From Tritrichomonas musculus (Eukaryota > Parabasalia > Tritrichomonadida > Tritrichomonadidae), in assembly GCA_039105265.1 (NCBI GenBank), contig JAPFFF010000014.1, forward strand, positions 1,736,001 to 1,800,000: a DNA stretch of 64,000 nucleotides, in the 5' to 3' direction. The first letter of the stretch is position 1, and every line of letters starts with the position of its first letter. This document shows, piece by piece, positions 61,983-64,000 of the stretch. Under the pieces are notes generated by a model, which was not told the origin of the DNA, ran no database searches, and saw only the letters and a list, made by a program, of their open reading frames with translations. Both the position numbers and the translations under genes were made by a program.

Positions 61983-64000
61983 TCACTTAATTGCTTTAAT
62001 TGAATCTGAAATGTTTTTTTTTTCCAGCTCAACAATCCCTAATTCAGAAGCTGCACGAAGAGTTTCTCTAAGGATTTCATCCGATTTCTTAATTGATCGA
62101 ATTAAAGATCCTTCAAAGTAATTTGGATTTTCGTAAATAAGTTTTGAAAACTCAACACCACATATCAAATTATAAGTAAAAGTCATATAAGATGTATTAA
62201 ATCTTTGCAAGTAATTTTCAATAGAAATATTCATTCCACAATCAATCATGATACTTGACACATGACGAATAATAGTTTTAGTTTTTTCTCATAATTCTTT
62301 CATTTCATCAGGAATTATATTTTCTTCTTTAATTCCTCCATCACAAACGAAAATTGAATTTATAAAGATTTGCGGACTCATGCTTTAAGAAAGAGATACT
62401 TCATAAATCATTTCAGTTATAATTATATCATCGCAAGCATTTATTAAATTTGCAATTCGTCTTTTTTTCAAATTTCAATTTTCTTAAAACGTTTTTCATT
62501 TGCTAAAGTTCTTGATGATCCATTGAAGATTTGATTTGGCTTGTTTTTACATTGATTTCATGCAACTGATTTTCCAAATTTCTTCTTGTAAATTAACATT
62601 TGCGATTCGGAAATGTTTTTGTATTGAATTCTTTTCTTTTCAAGAGAATCGATTGTGTCATTCATTTCTTTATACCTTTTCTTTACGGTATTCGTTGGGA
62701 AGAAATCATTTTGTCAGGTGAAAAAGTTTTGATTCCATCGGGCGATTTTGATTATCTTTCAATAATTTTGAAATTATTTTTAATTTTTTGTTGATCAACT
62801 GATTTGAAATTTGCATCAGTAGAAACAGTCATTCCAGCTGATTTAATATCATCTAGATTTTTTTAAGGATGAAAGCTATTATATTTTTCTGGAATATAAA
62901 CTGGTAGTCATTTTTGCATACAACTCAATTTTTCTGAATAGTATTGAAAAATGAAGATAATCAACTCAATTTTGAAATAAATAATTATTAGTTTTCAATG
63001 ATAAATTGAAAATTGAGTTGTATGCAAAAATGACTACTAGTTTAATTCAATGAAACAGGCTTGATTTCTTTTGTGTATTCATCTTGAATGCCTTTAAATT
63101 CAACGAGAATTTCGGTTATTAAAGTGTCGAATAACAAGTACGCAACCACATACATTCTCAACGTCAACAAATCTGCCAGGAATCAAAAATTTGCCAATGC
63201 TTTCAGGTTTTGAAATGATTTGAAATAAGCCTTTCTGTTTCGTTCTTCATTTTCACAGTTTGTTGATTTCTTCTTCAATTGAATTGATTTTTCCATTTGA
63301 AACTGATGAAAAAGATTGATTTTTTAATTGCTCGGGATTCATCTGATTTGTAGCAAAGGCAGAATCATGTGAAATGTTACACGAAACTCACTATTTAATG
63401 CTTCTGCTTTTGATTCCAGAAGATGAACAACTTTTTCTTTTTCACATTCAACTGGTGGTGAAATTACAACGAATCCTTTTTTGTCATCATTTCTTCTTCC
63501 AGCTCTGACACTCGTCTGAATGAATTCGCCAGCATTCAGCATTCTTCTTTCTGTCCAATCAAACTTAAATAATGAATGAAATAAAAAACAGTTTTTGCCG
63601 TCATATTCACTCTGTTTGCAAATGCTTCTGTCGCAATTAGTATTATTAATCAAGCCTTGCTGAAAGAGAATTTCAAGTAAACTCTTTCACAAAGCGGAAC
63701 AGGTCCTCCGCGATGAGCTGTAATTCCTCTTAAAAGAAACCGGTTTCTTATCAGAATCTGATTAATTTACCCAACGTTTCATCAGTGAATTCATTAGATT
63801 GATCTGAAATAAACTTTTTAGCATTGAGAATGAAACTTCTGCTTATTTCTTCGCATTCTTTACGACTGAATGAAAAGACAATCACTGGAATGAGGCCAGA
63901 TTTACAATGTTATTTGAAGTGTTCTTAATCATTTGTTCTTTGTCAGTCATGCTTTTTGAATTCGTTTTATCATTAAACAAGAATTCCCGAAAAAATTGAT
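61983..64000 (-). pseudogene. MTR4: Decayed MTR4/SKI2-type RNA helicase, runs off right edge
   Basis: Minus-strand pieces in several frames match the C-terminal two-thirds of Mtr4/Dob1, the exosome helicase. From the right edge come PVIVFSFSRKECEEI (about 63880), RGITAHRGGPVPLCERVYL (about 63710), ATEAFA (about 63625), then MLNAGEFIQTSVRAGRR (helicase motif VI; Gly replaced by Val in the usual SGRAGRR), LNSEFRVTFHMILPLLQ, and finally the DSHCT-domain end GMNISIENYL...FEGSLIRSIKKSDEILRETL...LGIVELEKK near 61983-62240. Frames change and stops intervene, including in 62280-63340 and 63650-63900, and a MITE sits inside, so it is not functional. The absence of the final Mtr4 segment (IKRDIVFAASLYL-like) is further decay. 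A functional copy is expected elsewhere in the genome. Confidence 0.85.
62899..63042. mobile_element. MITE of 144 bp with 34-bp inverted repeats
   Basis: The ends AACTGGTAGTCATTTTTGCA... and its inverted partner match at 33 of 34 positions, and TA flanks both sides (62897-62898 and 63043-63044). TA duplication suggests mobilisation by a Tc1/mariner-type transposase. It lies inside the MTR4-like pseudogene. Confidence 0.85.

Overview
The window is strongly AT-rich eukaryotic DNA and almost certainly comes from a parabasalid protist of the Trichomonas/Tritrichomonas/Histomonas group. The best marker is the IBP39-type initiator-binding-domain protein at 59776-60576, a family described as the parabasalid core-promoter Inr-binding factor. 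Other pointers are mostly intronless genes separated by short AT-rich gaps, one short intron whose 3' end carries the CTAACAC...AG motif typical of the lineage, BTB plus F5/8-type-C proteins, a kinase with Sel1 repeats, and abundant MULE, mariner, hAT and Kolobok-like DNA transposons. The genus is not settled from sequence alone.

Layout. (1) 1-19.5 kb is a host gene block: a giant BEACH/WD40 protein cut by the left edge, COG8 (Golgi tether), CEP76 (centriole), a DRC8/EFCAB2-like EF-hand protein (flagellar dynein regulatory complex), a BTB-F5/8C protein, a 1245-residue coiled-coil protein, an unrecognised protein and a DRAM/FRAG1/Sfk1-family membrane protein. (2) 19.5-29.4 kb is gene-poor, with one R2R3 Myb gene (23.0 kb), a MITE at 26.5 kb and a dimeric 126-bp satellite at 27.0-27.7 kb. 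(3) 29.4-32.8 kb is a graveyard: a tyrosine-recombinase fossil, a CRESS-DNA-virus-like Rep helicase fossil fused at the DNA level to a broken Tc1/mariner transposase, and a decayed hAT transposase. (4) 34.6-40.4 kb holds 18 near-identical copies of a 117/118-bp repeat ending about 100 bp before an apparently intact 956-residue MULE transposase. (5) 40.6-48.5 kb holds duplicated AT-rich blocks, a 76-bp tandem array, and a complete-looking 5.14-kb Kolobok-like transposon (43232-48370) with TTAA target duplications, perfect 19-bp terminal inverted repeats and an intact transposase ending in a linker-histone-H1-like winged helix. A dispersed imperfect palindrome at 34.6, 41.5 and 48.4 kb may mark the ends of an older element into which the Kolobok copy inserted. 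(6) 50.4-61.6 kb is a second host block: a CAMK-type kinase, methionine sulfoxide reductase A, an intron-containing coiled-coil gene, a kinase with Sel1 repeats and three UBR-like zinc modules, an RNF5-type membrane RING E3, the IBP39-like factor and the meiotic protein Hop2. (7) 62-64 kb is a decayed MTR4/SKI2-type RNA helicase interrupted by a 144-bp MITE and running off the right edge.

The genes are not an operon or one pathway. CEP76 and DRC8 both belong to the centriole/flagellum apparatus. Several open frames begin at TTG or GTG. I moved starts to the first convincing ATG, except in the long coiled-coil gene, where no nearby ATG exists. The strongest leads for something undescribed are the H1-domain Kolobok transposase, the MULE with a duplicated OB-like N-terminus and its abutting array, the Rep fossil, and the kinase-Sel1-triple-UBR protein.
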